DNA of 64,000 nt from Alteraurantiacibacter aquimixticola (GTDB lineage: Bacteria; Pseudomonadota; Alphaproteobacteria; Sphingomonadales; Sphingomonadaceae): assembly GCF_004965515.1 (NCBI RefSeq), contig NZ_SSHH01000003.1, forward strand, positions 499,001 through 563,000. The letters are read 5' to 3'. Both the position numbers and the translations under genes were made by a program. Of the stretch, positions 52,709 through 60,191 are shown in pieces. Numbering within the stretch: position 1 is the stretch's first letter; each line of letters starts with the position of its first letter. The notes below the pieces were generated by a model, which searched no databases, was not told the origin of the DNA, and was given only the letters and a program-made list of their open reading frames with translations.

Positions 52709-53527
52709 TCAATTATTATCTATTATGTCAATCGTAATACTAAGACTTTCTTCGCGGTCGGCTTCCTCATGGGGTGCAGGCGCGGTATCGGCGGCGGGCG
52801 CACCCTTCCGGGTGAGCGGAAGGTCGTAGACGACGGTCGCACCATAGCGTTGCGGGGCGTGCGGGTCATGCCGCCACTTATCGAGCGTGAGCACCCGGTT
52901 GCCGAGGGCGAAAGCCTCCCCGATATCGTGAGTGACCATCATCACGGTCAGCGAATAGTCGCTCCACAGCCGGGTGATCAGCTTGTGCATGTCGTTGCGG
53001 ATACCGGGGTCGAGCGCGCCGAAGGGTTCGTCCAGCAGCAGGATGCGGGGCCGCTTGATCAGCGCCTGCGCGATGGCGAGGCGTTGCTGCATGCCGCCGG
53101 ACATCTGCGCCGGATAGAGGTGCAGGCTGTCACCCAGGCCGACTGCCTGCAGCATCTCCTCCGCTTCCGCGATGGCGGCGCGACGGCTTGCGCCGAACAG
53201 CCTGCCGATGAAGCGCGATCGCTCGCATTCGAGGCCGAACACCGTGTTGTCGAGCACGGTCAGGTGCGGGAATACCGAATAGCGCTGGAACACCACGCCG
53301 CGATTGCTGTCGCATTCGGGTTTGAGGGGAACACCGTCGAGCGTGATGCTCCCGCGCGTGGGGGCATCCTGACCGAGCACCAGCCGCAACAGGCTGCTCT
53401 TGCCCGCACCCGACGGCCCGATCACCGAAACGAAGGCGCCTTCCGCAATATCGAGGTTGATGCGTTCGAGAACGACCTTGTCGCCATATTCGACCCAGAC
53501 GTCGCGAAGGCTGAGGAAGGCGCTCAT
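52709..53527 (-). CDS. ABC transporter ATPase (guanidine operon)
   Basis: The 272-residue ATPase has Walker A GPSGAGKSS, signature MSGGMQQRLAIAQAL and Walker B ILLLDEPFGALD, as in nitrate/taurine-type importers. Its stop is 12 nt before the regulator start; the last dozen codons contain a copy of the dyad. It overlaps the permease end by 4 nt. It powers uptake with the permease and the lipoprotein-type binding protein. In related clusters this transporter is next to carboxylase genes and is assumed to import guanidine or a derivative; specificity was not shown here. Confidence 0.9.
   Translation of the reverse strand: MSAFLSLRDVWVEYGDKVVLERINLDIAEGAFVSVIGPSGAGKSSLLRLVLGQDAPTRGSITLDGVPLKPECDSNRGVVFQRYSVFPHLTVLDNTVFGLECERSRFIGRLFGASRRAAIAEAEEMLQAVGLGDSLHLYPAQMSGGMQQRLAIAQALIKRPRILLLDEPFGALDPGIRNDMHKLITRLWSDYSLTVMMVTHDIGEAFALGNRVLTLDKWRHDPHAPQRYGATVVYDLPLTRKGAPAADTAPAPHEEADREESLSITIDIIDNN
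52714..52739. promoter_or_regulatory. Dyad operator between ATPase and regulator genes
   Basis: TATTAT (52714-52719), 14 nt, GTAATA (52734-52739). It lies in the last codons of the ATPase gene, 18-43 nt upstream of the regulator ATG. On the leftward strand it also shows TATTAC-GA-TTGACA, but no -10 is seen at the N16 position. This would fit autoregulation. Confidence 0.6.
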
Positions 53528-54339
53528 CGCTCAGCCCCGTGCGCCCAGCTGGACATGCGACGGCTGCACCAGACCAGCAGCAAGTCTGCGACGGCGGCGA
53601 GGATGGCGATCCATGCGACATAGGGCAGGATCACATCCATCGCGAGGTAACGGCGGACGAGGAAGATGCGATAGCCGAGCCCGATATCGGCGGCGATCGC
53701 CTCAGCCGAGATCAGGAACACCCATGCCGGGCCGAGCGACAGGCGCACGGCCTGGATCAGGCGCGGCATGGCTTGGGGCAGGACCACGCGCAGCATCAGC
53801 TGCCATGTGCTGGCGCCGAGCGTCTGCGCCTTGATGATCTGTTCGCGCGGCAGTTCGCCCACATGCCCGGCAACGTCGCGGATCATGAAGGGCGCGATGC
53901 CGACCACGATCAGCGCCACCTTGGCGGTTTCGCCAAGCCCGAAGGCGATGAAGAGGATGGGCAGCAGGGCAATGGGCGGGATCACCGCAACGCCCGTTAC
54001 CAGCATGCCGAATGTCGCGCGGACCGGGGGCAGAAGGCCGAGCACAAGGCCGACCAGAAGTGCGCTAGCGGTGGAGATAGCTATGCCCAGGCCAAGCCGC
54101 TGCAGGCTGGCCAGCGTGTCCGCCCAGAAGAGGTAGCGGCCCGACAGCTGGTCCCGCTCGAACACCAGCCCCCGCATCGCATCGATCATGGCGCCGGGAA
54201 GCGGCAGGATCTTGTCCGCGGGATTGATGGCGTTCCGCTCGGCCGCGAGGATCAGGTAGAGAACGAGAAGCAGCAGGATCGGGACGATGCCCATAAGAAG
54301 GGCATTGGTCCGCCCGATCCTGCGATTGACCCAACGCAT
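53524..54339 (-). CDS. ABC transporter permease (guanidine operon)
   Basis: The 271-residue product has six to seven membrane helices and the BPD_transp_1 pattern near the cytoplasmic loop (LPREQIIKAQTLGASTWQLMLRVVLPQAMPRLI). That EAA-type loop contacts the ATPase. It overlaps the ATPase start by 4 nt (ATGA) and follows the binding-protein gene by 46 nt. It is the membrane part of the transporter. The family is the nitrate/sulfonate/taurine type. No unusual residues are evident. Confidence 0.9.
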   Translation of the reverse strand: MRWVNRRIGRTNALLMGIVPILLLLVLYLILAAERNAINPADKILPLPGAMIDAMRGLVFERDQLSGRYLFWADTLASLQRLGLGIAISTASALLVGLVLGLLPPVRATFGMLVTGVAVIPPIALLPILFIAFGLGETAKVALIVVGIAPFMIRDVAGHVGELPREQIIKAQTLGASTWQLMLRVVLPQAMPRLIQAVRLSLGPAWVFLISAEAIAADIGLGYRIFLVRRYLAMDVILPYVAWIAILAAVADLLLVWCSRRMSSWAHGAER

Positions 54340-54385
54340 CAGTTTGCAAACCCTGTCTTGGCTTCAGTCCTTTGCTTCACCACGC

Positions 54386-55471
54386 TCACAGCGCGTCGTC
54401 GGCGGCCATCTGCATGAAGCTTTCATCGAAGCGCAGCGTGATGCGATCCGCGTCCCCCAGCGTTCGCCCGCCGGGGAAGGCCATGCCGATGGCATCGGCG
54501 GAGCTGGCGCCCTGGCCGAACAGCCCCTGCGCGAAGCTGAAGTCACGCACGCGCGTCATGGTCTCGACTAGCGAGGCGTCGGTCGCGGCGGCGACCGCCT
54601 GCTCCGGCTCGACATAGAGATAGGTGGTGGCGAGCTGCGCCTCGAACATTTCGGGCGTGGTGCCGGCCAGCTGCGCCATCGCCGCGCGGGCAGCAGCGCC
54701 CTCTTCGTCCTGCCGCTGCATCAGCTGGATGGTCTCGTACCAAATGCCCACCAGCGCCTTTCCGAGGTTCGGATTGGCTTCGAGCGTGGCGGTGTCGACT
54801 ACCAGTAGGTCGAGGATCTCGCCGGGAATGTCGGCGGAGCTGAACACCTGGCTTGCGCCTGCTTCCTGCTTCATCGTCAGCAGTTGGGGGTTCCATGCGA
54901 CGGCGGCGGTGACATCGGGCGAAGTGAAGGCGGCGGCAATATCGGCATCGGCCGTGTTGATGGTGCGCACATCCGTCATCGCAAGGCCTGCCGATTCCAG
55001 CGCACGCGCGAGCAGGTAATGCGATACGGACAGCTCGACGAGATTGACCTGCTGTCCGGAGATATCGGCAAGATTGCTGGTGCCCTTCAGCAGTACGCCG
55101 TCATTGCCGTTCGAATAGTCGCCGATGATGAGGGCGGTGGTGTCCTTGCCCCCGGCAGCGGGAATGGTGAGCGCATCCATGTTGGCGACGGTCACGCCGT
55201 CAAGCTGGCCGGCGGTGAACTGGTTGACCGATTCGACATAGTCGTTGACCTGCACGATATCGATCTCGATCCCGTAGCGATCGGCCCACTTCTTCACGAT
55301 GCCCGCCTGTTCGGCATAGGGCCACGGCATCCAGCCGGCATAGATCGACCAGCCGATGGTGAATTCCGTCTTGGGTGCTGCGGCTTCTTCAGGCGCCTGC
55401 GAGCATGACGCTACGAGCAGCGCGCAAGCCATCATAGCCACTGCGCCTGCCTTGCGGATCCCGTTCAACAT
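54386..55471 (-). CDS. ABC transporter substrate-binding lipoprotein
   Basis: The start at 55471 follows AGGAG. The 361-residue product has a lipoprotein signal ending LLVASC and then an NMT1/THI5-like periplasmic-binding fold: GWSIYAGWMPWPYAEQAGIVKKWADRYGIEI, GQLDGVTVANMDALTIPAAGGKD, and TSPDVTAAVAWNPQLLTM. It binds the solute and delivers it to the permease. Being lipidated, it stays on the inner membrane. The ligand is unknown; guanidine or a small guanidino compound is the obvious candidate from the operon. It is the first gene of the operon, about 60 nt past a dyad site. Confidence 0.9.
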   Translation of the reverse strand: MLNGIRKAGAVAMMACALLVASCSQAPEEAAAPKTEFTIGWSIYAGWMPWPYAEQAGIVKKWADRYGIEIDIVQVNDYVESVNQFTAGQLDGVTVANMDALTIPAAGGKDTTALIIGDYSNGNDGVLLKGTSNLADISGQQVNLVELSVSHYLLARALESAGLAMTDVRTINTADADIAAAFTSPDVTAAVAWNPQLLTMKQEAGASQVFSSADIPGEILDLLVVDTATLEANPNLGKALVGIWYETIQLMQRQDEEGAAARAAMAQLAGTTPEMFEAQLATTYLYVEPEQAVAAATDASLVETMTRVRDFSFAQGLFGQGASSADAIGMAFPGGRTLGDADRITLRFDESFMQMAADDAL

Positions 55472-55534
55472 ATATGGCAACTCCTTTCGCACTTGCAGCA
55501 TTGCGGCAAAAGGGACCGCTGTCCATCACTTATT

Positions 55535-55570
55535 TATTACCGTTGCCATTTTTTGTAATATCCATATGGT
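55535..55570 (+). promoter_or_regulatory. Dyad operator and promoter between divergent operons
   Basis: TATTAC (55535-55540), 14 nt, GTAATA (55555-55560): perfect arms. Read rightwards it contains TTGCCA (55543-55548), 16 nt, TATGGT (55565-55570), the same geometry as the other promoters of the set. It lies between the divergent transporter operon and the MBL operon, so it could control both. Confidence 0.75.
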
Positions 55571-55684
55571 GCGGCCCCGGAGCAGAGGGCGCTACAGCCG
55601 TCCGAGCCCGGAAGGTCGCCTGGGAGGGGATGCTTGGAAGGCAACCATTCGCCGCCGAACCGGCGGTCCTGCCCGGAGCATCAG

Positions 55685-56776
55685 ATGCCGCAGACTTCCC
55701 CGTCACGACCAGTCCCGACACCTACGCCCACATCCACGATCAACCCGACCTTTTCGGGCAATGGCAATCTTGCCAGCGGGTATAATCCTCCGGGCGTCAA
55801 GAACACCGATTCCGCCGTCCCACTGCATCCGTCCGCGCCGGTCGTGCACGATTATTCCTGCGACGGGCCAGCGGCGGGAAGGCTGGGCTTTCGCTGGACC
55901 TATGGCTCCAATGTCGCGGCCAGGAACCGCGATCCGCGCGTGCAGGTGGTGCAGTATAACGAGGACACTTTCGTCCTGCGCCAGAATGTCTGCGTGCATT
56001 GGGAAGCGCCGTTCACCTATTTGCTGTTCGGCAATGACGGCGCGCTGCTGATCGACAGTGGAGCGACGGCGAATGCCAGCTACTATCCGCTGCGTGACAC
56101 CGTTGACGCCATCATTACCCGCTGGGGCCAGATGCGGCGAAGGGACAAGGTGCCGCTCACCGTTGCGATGACATCAGGCGAGGACATCGCGCAGAGCCAG
56201 GGCATCGTGCAATTTGCGGGTCGGCCCGACACTACCATCGTGCCGACGCCTCTCGAGGTGATGAAGCGCCACTATGGTCTCTCGGTCACTTGGCCCTTGG
56301 GAACCTCCCGGATCGATCTGGGTGATCGTGTGATAGAAGTCATCCCCACGCCGGGCGCACATCGCGACGGGGTGAGCTTCTACGATCCCTATTGCGATTT
56401 CCTCTTCACCGGGGACCTGCTGTTTCCCGGCCGGATCAATATCAGCAATGATCGCGACTATGTCGCCTCGCTGGAACGTCTCAAGGCCTTCGCCGCGCGT
56501 GAGCCGGTGAAATGGGTGCTGGGCGGGCATATCGACATGATGTTCGTGCCGGGAAAGCACTACCCCCGCTTCGCCACCTACAAGCCCTATGAGCGGATCC
56601 TGCAGATGGAGCCCGAGCTGATCGACGAGGCGCTGCAATATGCGCACGAGGTCGCAGGCAAGGACATGATGCTGATCCGCCCGGACTTCGTCCTGTTCAA
56701 CGGGGTCAGTCCCGACCAGCGGACACGGGTGTGGCCGGAAGGCGTGCCCAACATCGATGCGCCGCACCCGTTTTGA
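55685..56776 (+). CDS. MBL-fold protein lacking HxHxDH
   Basis: The 363-residue product shares the fold and order of the next gene's product, for example YNEDTFVLRQNVCVHWEAPFTYLLFGNDGALLIDSG, PGAHRDGVSFYDPYCDFLFTGD and WVLGGHIDM. But where the paralogue has SHLHADH, this protein has MTSGEDIAQ (residues 162-170). Most zinc ligands are lost, so it may be catalytically altered or a structural partner. A His after PGA and Asp in FTGD remain. It has a Pro/Thr-rich N-terminus and no signal. Start at 55685 after GGAG. Confidence 0.85.
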   Translation: MPQTSPSRPVPTPTPTSTINPTFSGNGNLASGYNPPGVKNTDSAVPLHPSAPVVHDYSCDGPAAGRLGFRWTYGSNVAARNRDPRVQVVQYNEDTFVLRQNVCVHWEAPFTYLLFGNDGALLIDSGATANASYYPLRDTVDAIITRWGQMRRRDKVPLTVAMTSGEDIAQSQGIVQFAGRPDTTIVPTPLEVMKRHYGLSVTWPLGTSRIDLGDRVIEVIPTPGAHRDGVSFYDPYCDFLFTGDLLFPGRINISNDRDYVASLERLKAFAAREPVKWVLGGHIDMMFVPGKHYPRFATYKPYERILQMEPELIDEALQYAHEVAGKDMMLIRPDFVLFNGVSPDQRTRVWPEGVPNIDAPHPF

Positions 56777-56793
56777 TGGTCGGGAGAACGAAC

Positions 56794-57801
56794 ATGGATC
56801 GTCGCACATTCCTTTCATACAATGCCGCCGCTCTTACCGTTCCGGCAGTGCTGACCACCTACAGCAACGCTGCGCTCGCCGCCGCGCCGCGCCCGGAACC
56901 CATCGATTTCAAGAGCAATCTGCCCGCTGCCGGGAGCTTTCCCGATCGCTGGATCTGCGGTTCTGAATCGCTGATGGATAACACCGACCCGCCGGTACAC
57001 GTCCACTGGTACAACGCGCACACCGCCATCCTGAGGCAGAACAAGGCCTATAGCTACGAGGCGCCCTTCGCGCCGCTCTATTTCGGCAATGACCGCGTGC
57101 TGCTGCTGGATGAAGGCTTCACCCAGCTGCGCAATGACTGGGACCTGCGCGGCGTGGTGGACGAGTGCATCGCCGACTGGTGCGCGCGCAACGGGCGCGA
57201 TCCCGCCAGCCTGGAGCTGCTGGTCGCGTTCAGCCATTTGCACGCGGACCATTATGCCGCGGTCAACCAGTTCGCCGACCGGCCGAACACGCGCTATATG
57301 GGCCTCACCCATGAGGAGATGGTCGGCTTCTGGGGCATGACCAACTACCCGGAAGAGCAGGTGACGCTGGACCTTGGCGGGCGCGACATATTGATCTGGG
57401 GCTCACCCGGACACGTCGTCTCCGAATTCGCCTATTACGACAGCTACACGCAAATCCTCTACACCGGCGACATGTTCTATCGCGGCCGGTGCTACATCAC
57501 CTTCTGGGAGCCGTGGTTCGACAGCATGACGCGGCTGATGGAATTTGTGGACACCCACCCGGTGACCCATGTGATGGGCTGCCACGTCGAGATCAGCAAG
57601 GATGGCGAGGACTATCCCTACGGCCTGACCTGGCAGCCCGATGAGGCACCGGTCGAGATGACGGTCGCGCAGCTGCGCGAAGCCTATGAGCACGCCAAGA
57701 CGATCACCGAGCCGGGCATATATTTCACCGGCACGGTGTTCCTGTGCAACCAGACGCGCAGCTTCACCACGATCGACAGCAACCCCTATCGCTACAGCTG
57801 A
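56794..57801 (+). CDS. Tat-exported metallo-beta-lactamase-fold hydrolase
   Basis: The 335-residue product has a twin-arginine signal (DRRTFLSYNAAALTVPAVLT...ALAA) and the zinc motif SHLHADH (His148, His150, Asp152, His153). Later ligands are in PGHVVSEFAYYDSYTQILYTGD and MGCHVEISKDG. It should hydrolyse an ester, amide or lactone-like bond in the periplasm, exported folded with its metal. Start at 56794, after GGGAG. It follows its degenerate paralogue by 17 nt and precedes the lipoprotein gene by 39 nt, so all three form a rightward operon under a dyad promoter. Substrate unknown. Confidence 0.92.
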   Translation: MDRRTFLSYNAAALTVPAVLTTYSNAALAAAPRPEPIDFKSNLPAAGSFPDRWICGSESLMDNTDPPVHVHWYNAHTAILRQNKAYSYEAPFAPLYFGNDRVLLLDEGFTQLRNDWDLRGVVDECIADWCARNGRDPASLELLVAFSHLHADHYAAVNQFADRPNTRYMGLTHEEMVGFWGMTNYPEEQVTLDLGGRDILIWGSPGHVVSEFAYYDSYTQILYTGDMFYRGRCYITFWEPWFDSMTRLMEFVDTHPVTHVMGCHVEISKDGEDYPYGLTWQPDEAPVEMTVAQLREAYEHAKTITEPGIYFTGTVFLCNQTRSFTTIDSNPYRYS

Positions 57802-57840
57802 CCGCATCAGCGCGTCCCCCAGTTCCAAGGAGCCAGACCC

Positions 57841-58764
57841 ATGAACCGTTCGATCCTGCTGCTGCCCTTCCTCGCCGCTGCCTGCGCTCCCTCAGCGGAG
57901 GAGCCCGTCAGCACCGAATTCGCCGAGAATATTATCGAAGTGCCCGGCTTTGCCGATTTCCTCCAGGTCGATGGCGACACGGTGTGGACCACCAATGACG
58001 GGCGGGTGGAGCAGTGGTCGACCACCGAATTGCTCGCCTCGGTCGAAATCCCGCGTCCCTGCGGCACGATGGCGATGGCAGCCGGGTCGCTGTGGGTGGG
58101 CAATTGCGAGGGCGGCGAGCTTTACCGCATCGATCCGGAGACGGCAGAGGTGCTCGCAATGATCCCGGCCGGTATCGGCCCCAGCGGCGAGCAGAATGTG
58201 GTTGCCGGGGCCGGGGCGGTCTGGGCGCCGAACCAGGCCGACGGCACGATTTCTCGCATCGATCCGGAGAGCGACAGCATCGTCGCCTCGATCGAAGTGG
58301 CCACCGGCACGACTTTCCTCGCCTTCGGCTTCGACGCGCTATGGGCGGTGAGCAGCGAAGGCGGGACGCTGCAGCGGATCGATCCGGAGACCAATGCCGT
58401 AACCGACACGATCGTGCTGGGCGACACGCCGGGCTTCCTCGTCGCAGGCGAGGGTGCGGTCTGGGTGCAGGAACAGGGTGACGGTACGGTCGCCCGTATC
58501 GATCCGGCAACGCGCGAAGTGGCCGGCCGCACAGCGGTGGGCGAGAACCTCAAATGGGGCGATATCGACACCGGAGACGGAAAGGTGTGGCTGCGCACGA
58601 CCGACGACCAGACCTTCGTCGTGATCGATGCTCAGACTGCCGAAATCCTCGCGCGCGTCGGGCGTCCGGAGGGAAGCGGCGCGCTGCGCTACACGCCCGA
58701 GGGCATCTGGACGAGCGCGCATGACGTGCACACGCTCACCTGGTGGTCCGAAGGGAGCGAGTAG
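57841..58764 (+). CDS. YncE-like beta-propeller lipoprotein
   Basis: The 307-residue product has a lipobox signal (LLLPFLAAACAPS) and repeated blades with the pattern ...W(V/A)xxxxGGxLxRIDPETxxVxxxI, e.g. GELYRIDPETAEVLAMIPAG and GTISRIDPESDSIVASIEVATG. Each blade of about 40 residues recurs at least six times, as in YncE-like or virginiamycin-B-lyase-like propellers. It is probably a lipid-anchored periplasmic or surface protein that binds a ligand. It is the last gene of the MBL operon. Its function in that operon is unknown. Confidence 0.85.
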   Translation: MNRSILLLPFLAAACAPSAEEPVSTEFAENIIEVPGFADFLQVDGDTVWTTNDGRVEQWSTTELLASVEIPRPCGTMAMAAGSLWVGNCEGGELYRIDPETAEVLAMIPAGIGPSGEQNVVAGAGAVWAPNQADGTISRIDPESDSIVASIEVATGTTFLAFGFDALWAVSSEGGTLQRIDPETNAVTDTIVLGDTPGFLVAGEGAVWVQEQGDGTVARIDPATREVAGRTAVGENLKWGDIDTGDGKVWLRTTDDQTFVVIDAQTAEILARVGRPEGSGALRYTPEGIWTSAHDVHTLTWWSEGSE

Positions 58765-58930
58765 CGGGCAGAACCGATTCGTGCCGGAGGCTCGACACCT
58801 GTTGCATCTTGATTACACGAACGCGTCGCGCGGTCGTCAGGCGAGGGCGGAGAGGAGCCGCCCGCATGCCGAAAAGCGGCAGGATTCCGCAGTTGCGAAG
58901 GGATTTGCCGAGACCGCCGACAGGCCTAAT

Positions 58931-58966
58931 TAATACTCTTGACGCATTCCGTAATATCGGTAGCGT
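58931..58966 (+). promoter_or_regulatory. Dyad operator over promoter of hydroxylase B
   Basis: TAATAC (58931-58936, one mismatch), 14 nt, GTAATA (58951-58956). The -35-like TTGACG (58939-58944), 16 nt and TAGCGT (58961-58966) follow the same layout as the other sites. It lies 87-122 nt before the hydroxylase ATG. The rest of the 288-nt gap holds no gene I see. Confidence 0.75.
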
Positions 58967-59052
58967 GTGTCATGCCGTCGTAAAGAACGGTCTAACTCGG
59001 GACGAGGATCTGCAGAATTGAGCCGCCACCCGGCTCGATATGGAGATTGTCT

Positions 59053-60006
59053 ATGGATCGAGCATCAGGTAGCCAGACACCCCCAGCGGATGCGCGCGCT
59101 CCTGTCGATGGTCCGGCTGCCAGCGGCGGCTCTCTCAAGCGATCTCTCGTCAACTTCATTCCCGTCGCCACCTTAGTCGCAGTCGTCCTTGGCTGGATGC
59201 TGGCGCCGCGTTCGATCACCGAAAGCCCCTGGTCCATCCTCATCGCAGGGGTCGTCACCAGCTTCTTCCTGCTCGGCCTCGAACAGCTGTTTGAACGGCA
59301 CGAAGGCTGGCGCCTCAACAAGATCGAGTTCGCCACCGACCTCTTCTACATGGTGCTGATGTACACCGTGATCGGCTGGGCGGTGGAAGTCCTCGCCGAC
59401 GGGCCGCTCGCCTCGCTCAAGGAGATGCTTGGCATCACCACGCCCTGGGTCACCGCCTTGCCCTTCGTGTTGCAGGTGGCGCTCGTCATCTTCCTGATCG
59501 AATTCGGCCAGTACTGGATGCATCGCGCGATGCATAACTGGTACCCGCTGTGGCTGACCCACGCGCCGCACCACCACATCACCCAGCTCAACGCGCTGAA
59601 GGGTTTCGTCGGCAATCCGATCGAGCTGTTCCTGATCAGCCTCAGCGTAGTGGCGCTGTTCGATTTCGACATCGTCGCGCTGTTCTGCGCACTCAACGTC
59701 CTCGGCGTGATATCGGGTTACGCCCATGCGAATATCCGCTCGGACCCGCCGCTGGTCTATTCCTTTGTCTTCACCACGATCCGCCACCACAGCCTGCACC
59801 ACACGGCGCTGAGCTATGAAGATACGCGGTGCAATTATGCCAATTCGCTGATCCTGATCGACCGCATCTTCGGCACCTATCGCGAAGGGGAATCCGCGAT
59901 CGTGGGCCAGGATGAACGCAAGCGGCTGTCGATCTACGAACAGTTCATGTTTCCGTTTCAACCACTGATAGACAAGTACAAGAGCAGGCGGAGTACGTCG
60001 GCGTAA
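59053..60006 (+). CDS. Sterol-desaturase-type di-iron membrane hydroxylase (B)
   Basis: The 317-residue product has the same histidine boxes as hydroxylase A: QYWMHRAMHNWYPLWLTHAPHHHITQLN and RHHSLHHTALSYEDTRCNY, with several membrane helices before them. The ATG at 59053 follows GGAG. It should oxidise a substrate with two irons and O2. A and B are similar along their whole length by eye, so they are paralogues held about 14 kb apart, both behind the same operator type. Substrate unknown; roles in lipid hydroxylation are possible instead of guanidine chemistry. Confidence 0.9.
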   Translation: MDRASGSQTPPADARAPVDGPAASGGSLKRSLVNFIPVATLVAVVLGWMLAPRSITESPWSILIAGVVTSFFLLGLEQLFERHEGWRLNKIEFATDLFYMVLMYTVIGWAVEVLADGPLASLKEMLGITTPWVTALPFVLQVALVIFLIEFGQYWMHRAMHNWYPLWLTHAPHHHITQLNALKGFVGNPIELFLISLSVVALFDFDIVALFCALNVLGVISGYAHANIRSDPPLVYSFVFTTIRHHSLHHTALSYEDTRCNYANSLILIDRIFGTYREGESAIVGQDERKRLSIYEQFMFPFQPLIDKYKSRRSTSA

Positions 60007-60191
60007 GCCGACAAATTGGATAAATAACGAAATATCGGGATCGCAATATCAGGCGAAATATCATCGTCGAACTGCGCAAGTAGCGAACTGAAATCCGAAT
60101 AACGGAAACCGGTCACTACCAAAGGTCCTCAAGAAGAAATTACCAGGCTGCGACATGCGAGTCGCGGCCCGGGGAGGCTCAACCAAAAAGC

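Noticed and set aside
55471-55685. A guanidine riboswitch upstream of the transporter operon
   Set aside because: Guanidine operons often have ykkC-type riboswitches, so I read both strands here. I did not see the conserved guanidine-I core or the paired ACGR hairpins of guanidine-II. The dyad is a simpler explanation for control.
57433-57438. Further TATTAC half-sites, as here and at 60598
   Set aside because: They lie inside coding sequence without the second arm at 14-nt spacing, as expected by chance.
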